The position numbers and the translations under genes are program-made. Below, in pieces: positions 34,300 to 45,669 of a DNA stretch of 64,000 nucleotides. This stretch comes from Sweltsa coloradensis. Lineage: Eukaryota > Arthropoda > Insecta > Plecoptera > Chloroperlidae. The notes under the pieces are model-generated. The model saw only the letters and a program-made list of their open reading frames with translations, did not search any database and was not told the origin of the DNA. The stretch's first letter is position 1; each line of letters opens with the position of its first letter. The stretch spans positions 248,001 to 312,000 of the forward strand of contig JAMZAV010000166.1 of assembly GCA_024449915.1 (NCBI GenBank), read 5' to 3'.

Positions 34300-35590
34300 T
34301 TAAATTAAATAAAATCAATATTGATTCCGAAAATTTAAGGTAGAATAACGATTAACGATTAAAACAAATTATATTGAACTAGTTACTGAAAGTTTTGTAG
34401 TCAACCAAGGATATATTATTATTATTATTTTTCCATTTGGGCACGGCGATGATTTGTGTATCAATTTCATTAATCGGGAAACACTCCCGTAGGTGTATTT
34501 GATTTTATAGAAATCAATCCAGAAATTACAAAATCCATCCCAGCGGGGGATTAAAGATACATACTATCACAAGGAAATTTGACAGAGCACGCATTATTAT
34601 GTTGTAATTATTTGTTCATTTACTTATTTTCTTTTCAAGACGTCCTCATATCCCTTGTCATCTAATCATATTCATATATACTAATAATTATATATATTTA
34701 GTTATCGGTATTAATTTAAAAAGTACCTATATATCTGCCATGTATGTATCTTTAGTATCTTTACTTATACCTAGATACATTAACAAAAGTATCTAAGTAA
34801 GGATACAAATTGGGAAGTTTAAATGTTGTGGGATAAGCCTAAACTTTGCTGTCACACCTTCAGCCCTATTGTAATGTTTTATGAACGTAATCACATAAAT
34901 AAGTACTTGTAGGCTCGAGACCTAGCCTACCTTTTTTACCATTATTTATCATGAACCTGGCCAAGGTCAAGTAGTCTTGAATGGAATACAATAAAATTGA
35001 TTTTTCTTCTTTGTATTACAATATAATTTAAATAGTGTTAGCAAATTTGTTACGGTGAGATGCAGTATAAATTTGTAGTTGTAGCTGTTTGGCCTAGAAG
35101 TGATAAAACCGCGGGATAAAGAAAAACAATCCCTGGTAGCAGAGTCGACAAAGAAGTTTCTCCTCCTTTATCGACTCTGGTAGTAATCGTATTTCGCGCG
35201 TTATAACAATTTAATTGTCCAGACGTTGGTACAGCACTTCAATGAATTTTTCCTGATTTTTCCCATTCCAGAGACAAGTTGGTAACCCTGTACTACGTAA
35301 AAAGCCGGCTTTTGTTTGTTTCGCTCAATCTTTTTTCTACAAAGTTCTACAAAGGTAATTATGGTAATTATAACTAGGGGAAATATAAATAATCTTCATT
35401 AAGCTAACTAGTTACCTACAGTAGTGCCTAGAATACCTAGGTAGCCCCTACTCACAAATTATGTTGAGCCTAGCCTAGGCCTAGCCTACGGCCTAGGCCT
35501 AGGGCCCTACCTAGGCCCTTTTCTTGCTTTTTGTATTTTGTTGTGGAATTCAGACCAATTGCCTAGCTATTGCTCTAGGCCTACCTGCAC
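34300..35590. other. Stretch with no recognised gene
   Basis: Low-complexity AT sequence, then from about 35400 a dense cluster of CCTAGG/TAGGCCTA words. Confidence 0.5.
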
Positions 35591-35593
35591 TCT

Positions 35594-35813
35594 TTCGGTT
35601 GGGGCGGTCCAACTATCAACACAACAACCAACAACAACAAAAATAACCTTCAAAACCTTTAACGCCGCGATTTCAAACGGAAGTCCTTTTGCGTTGAAAG
35701 TAGGGCCCCCTACTTGATATTTAAAATAGCAACGTTAAAGGTTTTGTAGGTAGAGTATTTTAAGAAACGAGGAGTGACGCGGCCTAAAGATAGTTGGACC
35801 GCCCCAACCGAAG
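35594..35813. mobile_element. MITE with 24-bp perfect terminal inverted repeats
   Basis: TTCGGTTGGGGCGGTCCAAC at the left and its exact complement ending at 35813. A second pair, AAAACCTTTAACG / CGTTAAAGGTTTT, lies inside. No coding. Confidence 0.78.
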
Positions 35814-35885
35814 AAGTAGGCCTACCGCCCTGTCGGTACTTTTCGGTTAGTAGGCCTCCTTCGGTTGGTAGGCTAGCCTAGCCCC

Positions 35886-36028
35886 CAACTTTTTAACATT
35901 GCGATATTAGGGGAAAAGTAGGTTATGGGGAGTGGGGGGGATATTATTATTAATAAAACATAATGCGCTTCGTGCCCCCCCCCCCCCAACCTATGCTTTC
36001 CTCCTAAAATCGCAGTGTTAAAAAGTTG
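35886..36028. repeat. Inverted repeat around a poly-C tract
   Basis: Arms CAACTTTTTAACATTGCGAT and ATCGCAGTGTTAAAAAGTTG with further pairing through AGTAGGTT/AACCTATG. Centre holds TAATAAAACATAATGCGC and a C14-like run. Confidence 0.7.
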
Positions 36029-36403
36029 CTCCCCCCAACCGAAGAAGTGCTGGGGCCTAGGGCCTATGCCAAGTAAACTTTTCCACATTCTTTGAATGGA
36101 GATGGTGGACGATGCACAATAGGTAAGCATAGGCCTAGGCAGAGGCTAGCCTGAGAACAAAGCCGGGTAACGGGAATGTTGGCTATGATGGCTTGTTGTA
36201 GAGCATCCCTGGCGCTCGCTCCCGTTGCTTAAACTTAAGTTTAAACCATGACCCATTCCACCACATTTTATTCACCTCCAGTTAGCTAAAGCGGAGTTTA
36301 TTTTGTAAGGATGTCTGTGATTGGTTCTTAAAAAATCACGTGATTTGTCTACAAGGTCAGCTGTTGAACAAGACACTGGCAACATAACCAATAAAAAATT
36401 AAA

Positions 36404-36665
36404 ATGCGTTTGAGTGAAACTAACTACTCGGAGAGTGAGAAAATCTTGCTGTTACAAGTTGTTGAACAGTATAAAGACGTAGGCCTAATAGAAAATAAGA
36501 GAACCGATTCCACATCGTGGAAAGTAAAAGAAGATGCTTACGGTAGTTAAAAATCACGCAAGAGCATAACGCTGTGTGCAGAAATGACAAGGACCGCACA
36601 GTAGCCTATTAAGGCGTGCTATGAGAATTTAAGCTAGCCTATGAGAATGCTATGAGAATTTAAGA
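36404..36665 (+). pseudogene. Myb/SANT-like DNA-binding domain, broken
   Basis: From ATG 36404 the frame reads MRLSETNYSESEKILLLQVV, EQYKDV, GL, IENKRTDSTSWKVKEDAYGS, then a stop. The pattern LVEKYKxxIENKRTD..S...KE is that of Myb/SANT-like domains found in transposon-linked and host regulatory proteins. Further pieces follow in other frames (TQEHNAVCRNDKDRTV; ACYENL near 36615), so frameshifts and stops have broken it. The residues GL come from a GGCCTA insertion at 36480-36487. No functional product expected. Domain call is good; host gene unknown. Confidence 0.7.
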
Positions 36666-37212
36666 AGCCTGCCATTATAACACATAACACGATTCGTAAA
36701 AAAATACTGTAACATGTGCAGTCAACAATAATTGACTTAGCTTTGTCTTAATTGTACATACTAGACCTAAGTAAATGAGTTTTAATTCAACTTAACGCTT
36801 TATAGTGTTTACTAATTATTATTGACGTAGGCCTACTGTTTGTCCTGAACCTGAATGGTCAGTTAACATTGTTCAATGGTAATCTTATCTTATCTTATAA
36901 CATCTAGGCCTATATCTTATAATCTTACACTATCTACATCTAGTATTTGTAACCATGGTTAGGTGGAAGAATGATCTCTCAATGATTGAACCTTGCCATT
37001 TTTGTTTCCTATATTTTCCATGTGTAACATGTAATGTATTGTAAACAAAATAAAGCTACGTACTTACTTTTACTTACTTAGGCCTAGTACTTTAACCTTT
37101 AAAGATTCTACTTTCCCGCAAAAATCAACGTCAGAACATTCAAATCATAGCTTGTTATATTTGGAATCGAATACGGTATCGTACTACCTACTGTAGAACA
37201 AAAACCGGTCAA

Positions 37213-37401
37213 ACCATCCAACAGGCGTTGGGTGAAACTGCTAGAGATGAGATTGTCCTTGAAATGAAGCAGTCATTCTTCACCCTGATGATGGACGAAT
37301 CTAATGTTAAAGCAACTGTAGGCCCATCAAATGGTGATAATGGCAAGAATTTTTGCATAAGACAAGGTGGAAACACATCTCTATTGTGTCGTGGCATGTG
37401 A
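37213..37401 (+). pseudogene. hAT-like transposase fragment
   Basis: A 63-codon frame: TIQQALGETARDEIVLEMKQ, SFFTLMMDESN, ending in TGA. The block ..FF.LM.DES.. is the first catalytic Asp region of hAT/ZMYM-type transposase-derived proteins, where it usually reads FS(I/L)MxDES(T/S)D. Both ends are missing. Family level inference only. Confidence 0.5.
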
Positions 37402-37586
37402 GGGCCAAGCCACAGGGCATCTTCATGCAACTGGGAGAAGATTCTTCCTCTTCCAACACTTTTTGCTAGGTGTTTGCAAACATTTGAATAATATTCATTA
37501 CTAGTCACTTATAGGGTACCATTGGTGTCGAATCTACTTTGTATTTGATTTCGAATAACACCCGGCACCTCTACTATGGTTGTGGT

Positions 37587-38545
37587 CAGTGTTGGGGAAG
37601 GAACTTTTAAAAAGAACGCGTTCTCGCGAACGCGTTCTTTTTTTGTGAACTTTTCAGTGAACTTAGGCCCTACTCTTTTTTAAATGAAAGAACTTGAACT
37701 TTTAAAAGTTCATTCCGAGAACAAACTTTTCAGTTTTAGAAAGTTCATTTGTAAGTTTTTCCGTGCGCCGAGCAGCCGTCGACTCGCTGCCGTCGATGCT
37801 TAAAAACAATAACAAATCGTTGTTTATCGTAATTTTTTTGTTTATTTCGATTAAGGACACGTCAACCGTTAGGTCATAATGAACCACTCTAACCTAGGGG
37901 GGGGGGGCATGCTGGTCAGAACCAGCCACGAGAAAGGGGAGGAAGGGGGGTTTCTCACGTCGCGGTCCGTCATCGTCTTTGTCATAGTTCGTTGTGTCTA
38001 GTTATCGTCGTCGGGAGGTCGTCAAGGGAAGGGACAAGGTCCCCGACGACGATAGCCAGAGCTCGCTCTATTTATCGTTTTATCGTAGGCCTAAGTTGAC
38101 GCACGTCCAGCTGATTTTGACAACATCACGGCACGATTCACGAAGTTAAAACGATGTACGCCAACTAATTCGGAAAAAAAATCTGGAAGCCTAAAATGCT
38201 ATGTAGGTATCTGCATTAATTTTACAAGCTGGTCGACGAGAATGTATTACAAATCATCAACACGATCAAAGACAGCTCAACACTTTCGTCCGACTCAACA
38301 AACTCGCGAGTAAATTGGCACACTGAACACCCCTTATGTTTTTTCTCGTGTTTTTCTTCAATTTACTCTAGCCTTTAATAAAATTGTGATTTTTTTACAA
38401 AAGAACTTTTAAAAGAACTTAGTTCATATTTTAGACGAACTTGAACTTTTCAAAATTTTAGGTTTTAAAAGAACTTGAACATTTTAAAAGTTCATTATTT
38501 GAGCTGTGAACTGAACTTTTTTAAAAAAGAACTGACCCAACACTG
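37587..38545. mobile_element. Non-autonomous hAT element, 959 bp, perfect 8-bp TSD
   Basis: Terminal repeats CAGTGTTGGGGAAGGAAC (left) and GAACTGACCCAACACTG (right), flanked by GTTGTGGT at 37579-37586 and 38546-38553. The subterminal regions are rich in AAAGAAC/GTTCTTT words, probably transposase binding sites. No transposase frame. Confidence 0.9.
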
Positions 38546-38644
38546 GTTGTGGTGCAGTATCGGCAGACTGCCCCGAGTTTGGCAATTATTTCTTGCCTGT
38601 AGGAGGGCCTATGCAATCTAACTACATGGCTATGAAATTATTTT

Positions 38645-39665
38645 TAGTGATGTGGATTTACCGCAAATTTAAAAATCGGGTAAATTATCCGAGTTACCGG
38701 TAAATTTACCGAAAAACATTAAAATCGGTAAAATTTGGATTTCATGGCTATATTAAGCATATCATATTGGCATAGACGTAAATAGTTTTTGGGATGAAGA
38801 AGGTGTACCAGTGGCAGAACTTGGTTTCATGGGCCCGCCCGCAAAATTTCTATGGGGGCCCCCCTAACAGATACATAGGCCTCCGCCTACATGCATAGGG
38901 CCAGTGTTGAATTCAGGCTTTTCATCCCGGGCGGGATATACAATATCTCATGGGTAATTTATATAGGGACCAAGCATGGGGGGTTTGGGGGGAAAAGCCC
39001 CCCAACAATAGTGCCGCAGGCGAAAATTTTGAAAATCAGGTTTTTAGAGTGCGTTTGGTGCGTTTTAGAAAAAGTTGTGGGCTGAATGCAATACAAAATA
39101 ATGTAATTTTTGTGAGTTGATGTGTTGTGGACGCTAAAAGTTCCTAAATATTCGCTAGATTTCATCTTCAAACCGCTAGATTCACAAAACAGTCATTTTA
39201 GCAACGAAAACAAATAGCCCTACTACTATATTTTCCAAACAGGGTGAAATAGGCCTACTGTATTTTTTACTGATTTTTTTTTAACGGGCCCCCTAAACCG
39301 ACTGGACCCGCGCGCAGTTGCGGGCCCTGCGGGCGCCTAGTTCCGCCACTGAGGTGTGTACCTATAGGCCTATCAATTTAAAGAGCATTCACCCTTATAT
39401 TAATTTACTGTTCCATACAAAGTACAAACTAAACAACAATGTACCGGTATATTAATTTAATTATCTTTGTAGGCCTATGATTAAATAAATAAATAAAATA
39501 AATATATTAATTAGATTCGAATGAATGATTTAGCCTACTCAGCTAATGAAATAGACTGGAGTATGAAAAGCTCTTTTCAGATTTATCGATTGAATTTTTT
39601 AAGTGTTAATTGACTTATTTCCACTGCACTCTTGTTGTGTAGATTCTTCTTATTAGTCTTTAGTC
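38645..39665 (+). mobile_element. hAT-like element family X, copy 1 (truncated, carries an insert)
   Basis: Starts GTGATGTGGATTTACCG with GGTAAATTTACC repeats. It matches the reverse complement of 54565-55130 throughout (CATATTGGCAT.GAC, GATGAAGAAGGTGTA, TTAGATTCGAATGAATG, GACTTATTTCCACTG). It lacks the last end and contains the element at 38812-39350. Confidence 0.8.
38812..39350. mobile_element. hAT-type MITE inserted in family X copy 1
   Basis: Ends CAGTGGCAGAACTTGG and CTAGTTCCGCCACTG, with GGGCCC-rich subterminal sequence. Flanks AGGTGTAC and AGGTGTGT look like a mutated 8-bp TSD. The uninterrupted paralogue at 54965-54985 reads straight across the site. Confidence 0.82.
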
Positions 39666-39685
39666 TAAAAACTTCTTCATTTCAG

Positions 39686-39764
39686 GGCAAAGTGGAAAGA
39701 CCATAGGCAGCTTAAGACGAGGAAGCGAACATCAACAACAACTTGGGATGCCACGACTTTCATG
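39686..39764 (+). CDS. Candidate exon A upstream of the serpin-like exon
   Basis: Acceptor TTCATTTCAG ends at 39685, donor GTAAGT at 39765. In the frame that exits at phase 0 it reads AKWKDHRQLKTRKRTSTTTW then DATTFM. This would join the serpin-like exon at 44919 as DATTFM-DTLRNKN, similar to serpin helix A. A near copy is exon B at 40239. Another open frame reads SLRRGSEHQQQLGMPRLSW. Confidence 0.35.
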
Positions 39765-40238
39765 GTAAGTTCACAGGAACACTTGCAGGAAAATAGGTGG
39801 AGGCCTTTAATGATAAAGTGGGTTTATTGAGACAATTCAGAACATAAAATACTATGTAGGCAATCCACACAGTCACATAGTCAATAATATTATAATAATA
39901 GTAATAGCCTCTATAGGCCTATAGCCTAGGCCTATGCGACTTGTCATCTAACTAATTTTTCCATTAAAGGACCTATGATGGCCTACTTTGCTAAATTAAA
40001 TTGCACATTCATAAGTTGTATAAAAAGTAGTTACCCTACACACACTCTAATACTGGTACCGGTATAAATTTTATAGGTTTTTAAAGTAGGGCTCCCTGTA
40101 CGATTCGAGAAATATAATTTATAATAACTATTGAGCATCAAGAAGGATAATTTTATTTGTTGACCATGTCTGCAGCCCATATGTAGTGGCCTACCTGACA
40201 GGGAACTTTTACATAAAATATTGTGCACCTCGTTTCAG

Positions 40239-40315
40239 GGTCAAGTGGAAAGACTATCAGCCAGCTTGAGACGAGGAAGCGAACATCAACACGTTAGCAT
40301 GTCTGGACTTGCATG
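40239..40315 (+). pseudogene. Candidate exon B, duplicate of exon A
   Basis: Acceptor CGTTTCAG ends at 40238, donor GTAAGT at 40316. Shares GAGACGAGGAAGCGAACATC and AAGTGGAAAGAC with exon A but has length changes that put a stop in the frame matching exon A. SLRRGSEHQ is the frame conserved between both. Confidence 0.4.
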
Positions 40316-41095
40316 GTAAGTTCACAGGGAACACAAGGAGCAACCAAATTTTTCCACTTCTTTCTATCCTCCCACAATCATATCTCTTCCACATCTTCCC
40401 TGCCCTTTCCTTGTGCCTCTAGGTCTCCTGCTATGAATAAATTAATGGTAAGCGAGTACCGTATTTACCCGTATACAGGGTTGCCACCAAGTCAATTTTT
40501 TTATCCTTGAAAGAAACTAAAAAAATCCTGAGAAATCCTTGAAAACAGTTATTCAGCATTAGCATATTATAACCGCGAAGGAATGTTACAAATTTTCAGG
40601 TTTCATGCCAAAATATGTTATACCAGCCTGATTTTCGAGAATCTAGTCAACATTACGTGTAGAAACGCATAAGAATCGGAATTTTCTTCAAATATATTTT
40701 TAACGTTTTACTTTTACTCACCATAACTACCACTTGCGGGAAATGTTTATGCAGTCACTTATGTTTATTTTTACTAGTACCTACCGATGTTCTTTTACTG
40801 TCTACATTGCTTTTTTGTAGCTGAATTTTAAAAAATGTATTAATTTAAGATGAAAGATCCCAGAGAACAGGTTTCGTCGCTGAGATTTTGATTGACAGGG
40901 GGTGTGAAAGTAGGACCGTACTTTTGCTCCTACGTCAGCAAGTTTTGGGCCAATCATGGTAGGTTTCTAGTTTCTGTAGTAGTCTTTTGTTATTTCAAAT
41001 ATTTATTGACAAGCAGTGAGCTATTCAGCTAGCTGCACCTTCCTGGCCCGAGCAGAGTGGACAAGAGGTAGATCGTATCTATCTAACAGTCGCTG

Positions 41096-41546
41096 ACCCT
41101 TCTATTGATGGTCTCGAAACCATCCAATTAAATTATTTTCGCTTGAATAGAGTTAAATCCTTCCTTCCTTTCATTACGTAAACTGTTGTAATTTACATTT
41201 TAAATGCCCTTTAATGTTGAAGATTTTAGCTTAAATGTTTCACTGAAGTAAAATCAACACGAAAATGTTTTTGAATGCTAAAATTGATTGAAACTAAGAA
41301 CTTAACAGTATAATATACAACATACTTCTTCATCAGAAATGCTAAGAACTATTTTGTAAACATTGTTAGTTCTCAATCAATTTTTTGCGTTTAAAAACAT
41401 TTTCGTGTTGATTTTATTTCAGGGAAACATTAAAGTTAAATTCATTAACATTTAAGAACATTTAAAGGTAAATAACAACAGTTTATGTAATGAAAGAAAA
41501 TTAATTTATCTCTATTCAAGGGTTTAGAGACCATCAATAGAAGGGT
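41096..41546. mobile_element. Foldback element, 451 bp
   Basis: Perfect ends ACCCTTCTATTGATGGTCTC and GAGACCATCAATAGAAGGGT. The arms continue with TCATTACGTAAACTGTTGT / ACAGTTTATGTAATGA and ATCAACACGAAAATGTTTTT / its complement. No coding. Confidence 0.85.
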
Positions 41547-41660
41547 TGAGGATTGTTAAGACCTTAATCTTGTGCACTCTGCCCGTCGTCGTTGGAGGAA
41601 GTCTGTCACTCTCGGCCTATTATGAGCACAATAGCCTCAATGTACCTGATCTGCTTCTGG

Positions 41661-42500
41661 AGCATCTTCACCCATTTCAAATCTATTGTGATGAAAATAA
41701 TTTATGCAGCGAAATATTTTTTTTTATAATTGCCAATATTTAATAACGTGGTTCAAATGAGTAGCTTGATTTTGAAATGCATTCTTTTCCCTAGTGTCTA
41801 CGATCAAACTGACTGAAATATATAAAGATTAAATTTTTATTATAAAAATATATTATAGAATCATTATCCGTAACTCAGTCAGTTTTTGTCGTAGAATTTT
41901 GTCCAAAAAAATGAAATTCAAGATACACGCTTAATATTTTAACAATGTTATTAGATTTTTGCAATTAAACAAAACAATCAATGCATAAATGTATAAATAG
42001 AACAATAGAACTGGAAGAGAAGACAGCAGGTCGAAAAAACCCAACTTCCTGAGAACTTCCTTCAAAGATTCCACCCATAGATAACAAAAACACACTGGAC
42101 CCTGCTAAATAAAGAGGAGCGCCTTCATCCATTTCAAATCTATTGTGATGAAAATAATTTATTCAGCGAAATATTTTTTTTTATAATTGCAAATATTTAA
42201 TAACGTGGTTCAATGAGCAGCTTGAGTTATGAAATGTGTTTTTTCCCCTAGTGTCTACGATCAAAACTGACTGAAATATATAAAGATTACTTTTTTTATT
42301 ATTAAAATTCATTATAGAAGCATTATCCGTAACTCAGTCAGTTTTTATCATAGAATTTCGTCCCAAAAAATTAAATTCAAGACACGCGCTTAATATTTTA
42401 ACAACATTATTAGATATTTGCAATAAAACAAAAAATATCAAAATAAATATAAAAATAGAACAGGAAGAGAATACAGCAGGTAGAAAACTCTCAGTTTCTA
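41661..42500 (+). repeat. ~458-bp tandem duplication
   Basis: Units at about 41661-42045 and 42119-42500 share ATTTCAAATCTATTGTGATG, GCGAAATATTTTTTTTTATA and CTAGTGTCTACGATCAAA. Each contains an internal inverted repeat around ACTGACTGAAATATATAAAG. Confidence 0.82.
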
Positions 42501-42973
42501 AGATGGTCTATTTTACGACTACACGCGACAACCCTTCAACATGCATTTACAGTAGAGTGGGGGGAGTGGGGGGGGGGGGAATTGAGGAAGGAAAAATGCA
42601 TACAGAGAGGTTTAGTGTTGTTTTATCTCCATGCATCACCCTCACGTCTCGATTAGCACCGTTGCCAAAATATGAGACGCAACGCCGAAATATTATCAAA
42701 ATCATCACAAAGAGTGAATGAGTTGGTAAATAGGTAGTTGGAATGAAATTCATTACAATCAATTTCTTGTAATTCCTTATCTGTGACCATACTTTTATTG
42801 AAACTAATTATAAAAAATCAAACATCGGGGGATTTAATTTCGTAATTGACTACAAATTCAAACAAATCTCAACAGTTTTTTTTAAGTGATAAATACGCCA
42901 TATGCAATGCGTAAACTCCGGGACAAATTTTGTTACTATTGTGACTGAGTAATACTATACTACTTTACTCTAA

Positions 42974-43935
42974 TACAATACACAATACCATTCATGACTA
43001 TTGTTTGTATATTTTGGTCTACTGATACACACAAATACAAAGTCTTGCGGTACTTGTTTTTTGGATGAGCGTAGCGAGCGAAGCGAAGATTCCATTTCAC
43101 TACAAAGGAGAAAAAAATCCGGAATGTTTTTTCTTTTTTTTTTTCTTGTTTGTATTATTGTGTGTTTGTTAACACGATTCCGGCTAAGCCGATACTCCGA
43201 TTACGATGAAATTTTATGGAGGCCTTCGAAATCTCTGAGCTTAGAACTGCCACGTTTTTGAGCGTAATCGAAAAATTATTTCTCATTAAAATCGCCATTT
43301 TTTCAATTTTTAAAACATTTCTTCGACTTATAACAACTACATTTTTTATTCGATTGTTATGATTTTTTCACAGAACCATAATTTTATGAATTAATATATT
43401 CGTGTGAAATTTGAGCGCAATCAAAAAATGTTTTATTATGAAAATCGAAATTTACCGATTTTTTCGATTTTTAAAACATTTCTTCGACTTATAACACCTA
43501 CATGCATTATCCGATTGTAATGATTTTTTCACAGAACCTTGATTTTATGATTCATATATTGGGGTGAAATTCGAAAGCATCGAAATATAATTTCTCGTGA
43601 ATATCGCATTTTACGCTTTTTTCGTTATAAAAAAATTACGCTCATCCACAACGCCTAAACAAAGCGTTTGCGAAGCTTCCTAGTATAATGCAATTTCCAT
43701 ATTACAATTTATGGAAACATAACCCTTTGAAAACATGGTCCATTATCAAAATCCGACATATTCTGGTATGATTCACTAATTACAATACACAATACTATAC
43801 ATGAAATGTTTGTTTGTATCATTTTGGTCTTCTGATACTCACAAATACAAAGTCTTGCGTACTTGTTTTTATAATGCAATTTCCATATTGCAATTTATGG
43901 AAACATGAACCCTTTGAAAACAACAGCCGGATGTC
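42974..43935. repeat. Direct duplication carrying the filled and empty sites
   Basis: ACAATACACAATACCATTC..., CACAAATACAAAGTCTTGCG and ATAATGCAATTTCCATATT occur on both sides of the Helentron-like element (42974-43060 plus 43684-43735) and again without it (43785-43930). Confidence 0.85.
43061..43683 (+). mobile_element. Helentron-like element, subfamily C, with paralogous empty site
   Basis: 5' end TTGGATGAGCGTAGCGAGCG, 3' end CGCTCATCCACAACGCC, then GCGTTTGCGAAGCTTCCTAG at 43683. Its left flank ACTTGTTTT and right flank TATAATGCAATTTCC meet without the element at 43861-43880 in a duplicated copy of the surrounding DNA. Insertion without target duplication at a T-T site. Confidence 0.88.
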
Positions 43936-44918
43936 TTTCTACCAATCAACTCACCCACCCCACCCCCTCCCCGTACCAGGACCACACCACATGACCATAC
44001 ACGCTCATCGACTTGTAACTTGGTTCAAGAAGTTTGATTCTTTCAGTCAAGTCTGCATGATTGTTGATAGCAGTATAATGTTTACAATCTGCGAGCTAGC
44101 CAGCCACCCTTTCTCGGGAATGATGGTCTCTCTCACCTCTCTCTCTCTCTGTCCGTGCTTCTCGCTCGCGCGCCCAAGAAACATCAACTGTTGTGGTAGT
44201 TCAGAGACTTTGCTAATAGAGGGCCAACTTTCGCACCGAATTTTATCCATTTTCATTAAGATTATCGCTTATCTAATAAGTTAGGCTAGAGTTCGTAATT
44301 CTTTCTAATTAGAACCCGGAATAGATGCCCTTTGAATTTTTGTTAGTATTGGTCCCATTAAAAGTTGTCTTTAAAAATATTTGCTGATAAGCCACGAAAT
44401 TTTGAGAATCTGAACAAAACGCATTCATTTGGACAGAATTCTCTGTACGAGGAAAAAATGCATCGTATTTGATCTATGTCTTAAAGTTATATACAATTTA
44501 CTTACCATCAAATCAACAGTCCTGCTTCCCTTAATTGTAATTTTTTAAAGACATAGAAAATCCTGAAGATTTAGCCCAAAATCTGTTATCCTTGAGACAC
44601 TCTAAAATATTCTGAGAACGATTAAAATCCTTGAAAGTGCAAACCCTGTCTATTGTATCCTTCCATCTCTTCCTGGCTCTTCCGTCTTCTTCTTTCTCTA
44701 TCTTCTTATACTTTCTCTGGGCATTCTACTTCCGCCATTTGTTTCATATTCCATACATCTCACCATGTCCTTCCCGTCTGTCACTTTACTTCTTACCCCT
44801 ACTAAACTATTAGTTTTAAGTCCTTCAGCCTATATTCCCATAAATACATTAGCCCCTGGGCCCTATTTCTAAATATTGGAACAAAATTGAGTGTAACGTT
44901 TTCCATTCATCGTTTCAG

Positions 44919-45032
44919 GACACTCTTCGTAACAAGAACTTTGTGTTCAGTCCATTGCGCTAGCTACGCTTGCAGTAGGAGGGTTCGTGATCTCAGATGA
45001 TACGGCCACTACTAGACTGGGCGGGACATTGT
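44919..45032 (+). pseudogene. Serpin-like exon with frame break
   Basis: Acceptor CGTTTCAG ends at 44918, donor GTAAGT at 45033. The first frame reads DTLRNKNFVFSPL and then stops (TAG 44970). One base out of frame the reading continues ALATLAVGGF then DDTATTRLGGTL. NxxFSPLS(I/L)AxALAxLxxGAxGxTAxxLxxxL is the N-terminal hallmark of serpins, serine protease inhibitors that trap their target with a C-terminal loop. No reactive loop exon is found. Either a one-base deletion has killed the gene or the base is an assembly error. Moderate confidence. Confidence 0.5.
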
Positions 45033-45389
45033 GTAAGTTTGAGCTAAACATTAGTGTTAGGCAAAGGCTATGTTTATTCTGTTGTCTTGTGCCCGCATTT
45101 ACAATATTGTCATCATGCATCTAGCCGTCTAGTAGAGACATGCATCCGTAACTGTCCACGAATTTTTGTCAATTTTTTTAAACTGACTGTGTTGCTAGTT
45201 CAAATCAATAATTACATTTATCAGTGCCTAGAGCCTACTATGCTGCTGGAATTTGCTGAATTTCAATTTTTAAATCCCTTTCAAATGGGATACGTTACAC
45301 ATACTGAGTAGGCTACAGTGAGTGTTGGGTAGGGACCTCTCTAAATACAAAGTTATTTATTTATTCCAAATTGTCACGTAGTCACTACT

Positions 45390-45669
45390 TGTACATTAGG
45401 CTAGGTGTTTGCGTTTGCCCGTTCGTATATAAAAACGAATGTATTGTCTGTCTGTTTGTCCTTTATGCATTACTACACCATTCATCCGATCTCCATAAAA
45501 CTTGGCACATATATGTATTTTTTCACGGGGAAGGTTTCTATGCTATCCATTTTGTTGCAACTCCTCCACATGGTGATCGGTGCCTGCAAAGAGGACTCAC
45601 CAATGAATTGACTTCGACACTGTAAAGGGTTCTGGCATACGTCGCAGCAACGCGCGACGGGTAAGCTAG
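45390..45669 (+). mobile_element. Rolling-circle-like element ending CTAG-T, different family
   Basis: Contains GTCTGTCTGTTTGTCC, CATTCATCCGATCTCCATAA and AACTTGGCACATATATG, and ends GCAACGCGCGACGGGTAAGC, CTAG at 45669 followed by T. This arrangement is common in animal Helitron-type non-autonomous elements. The left boundary is uncertain. Confidence 0.55.

Noticed and set aside
43814..44284. 156-codon + frame
   Set aside because: Starts inside the duplicated flank of a Helentron-like element and has low-complexity composition with no family resemblance.
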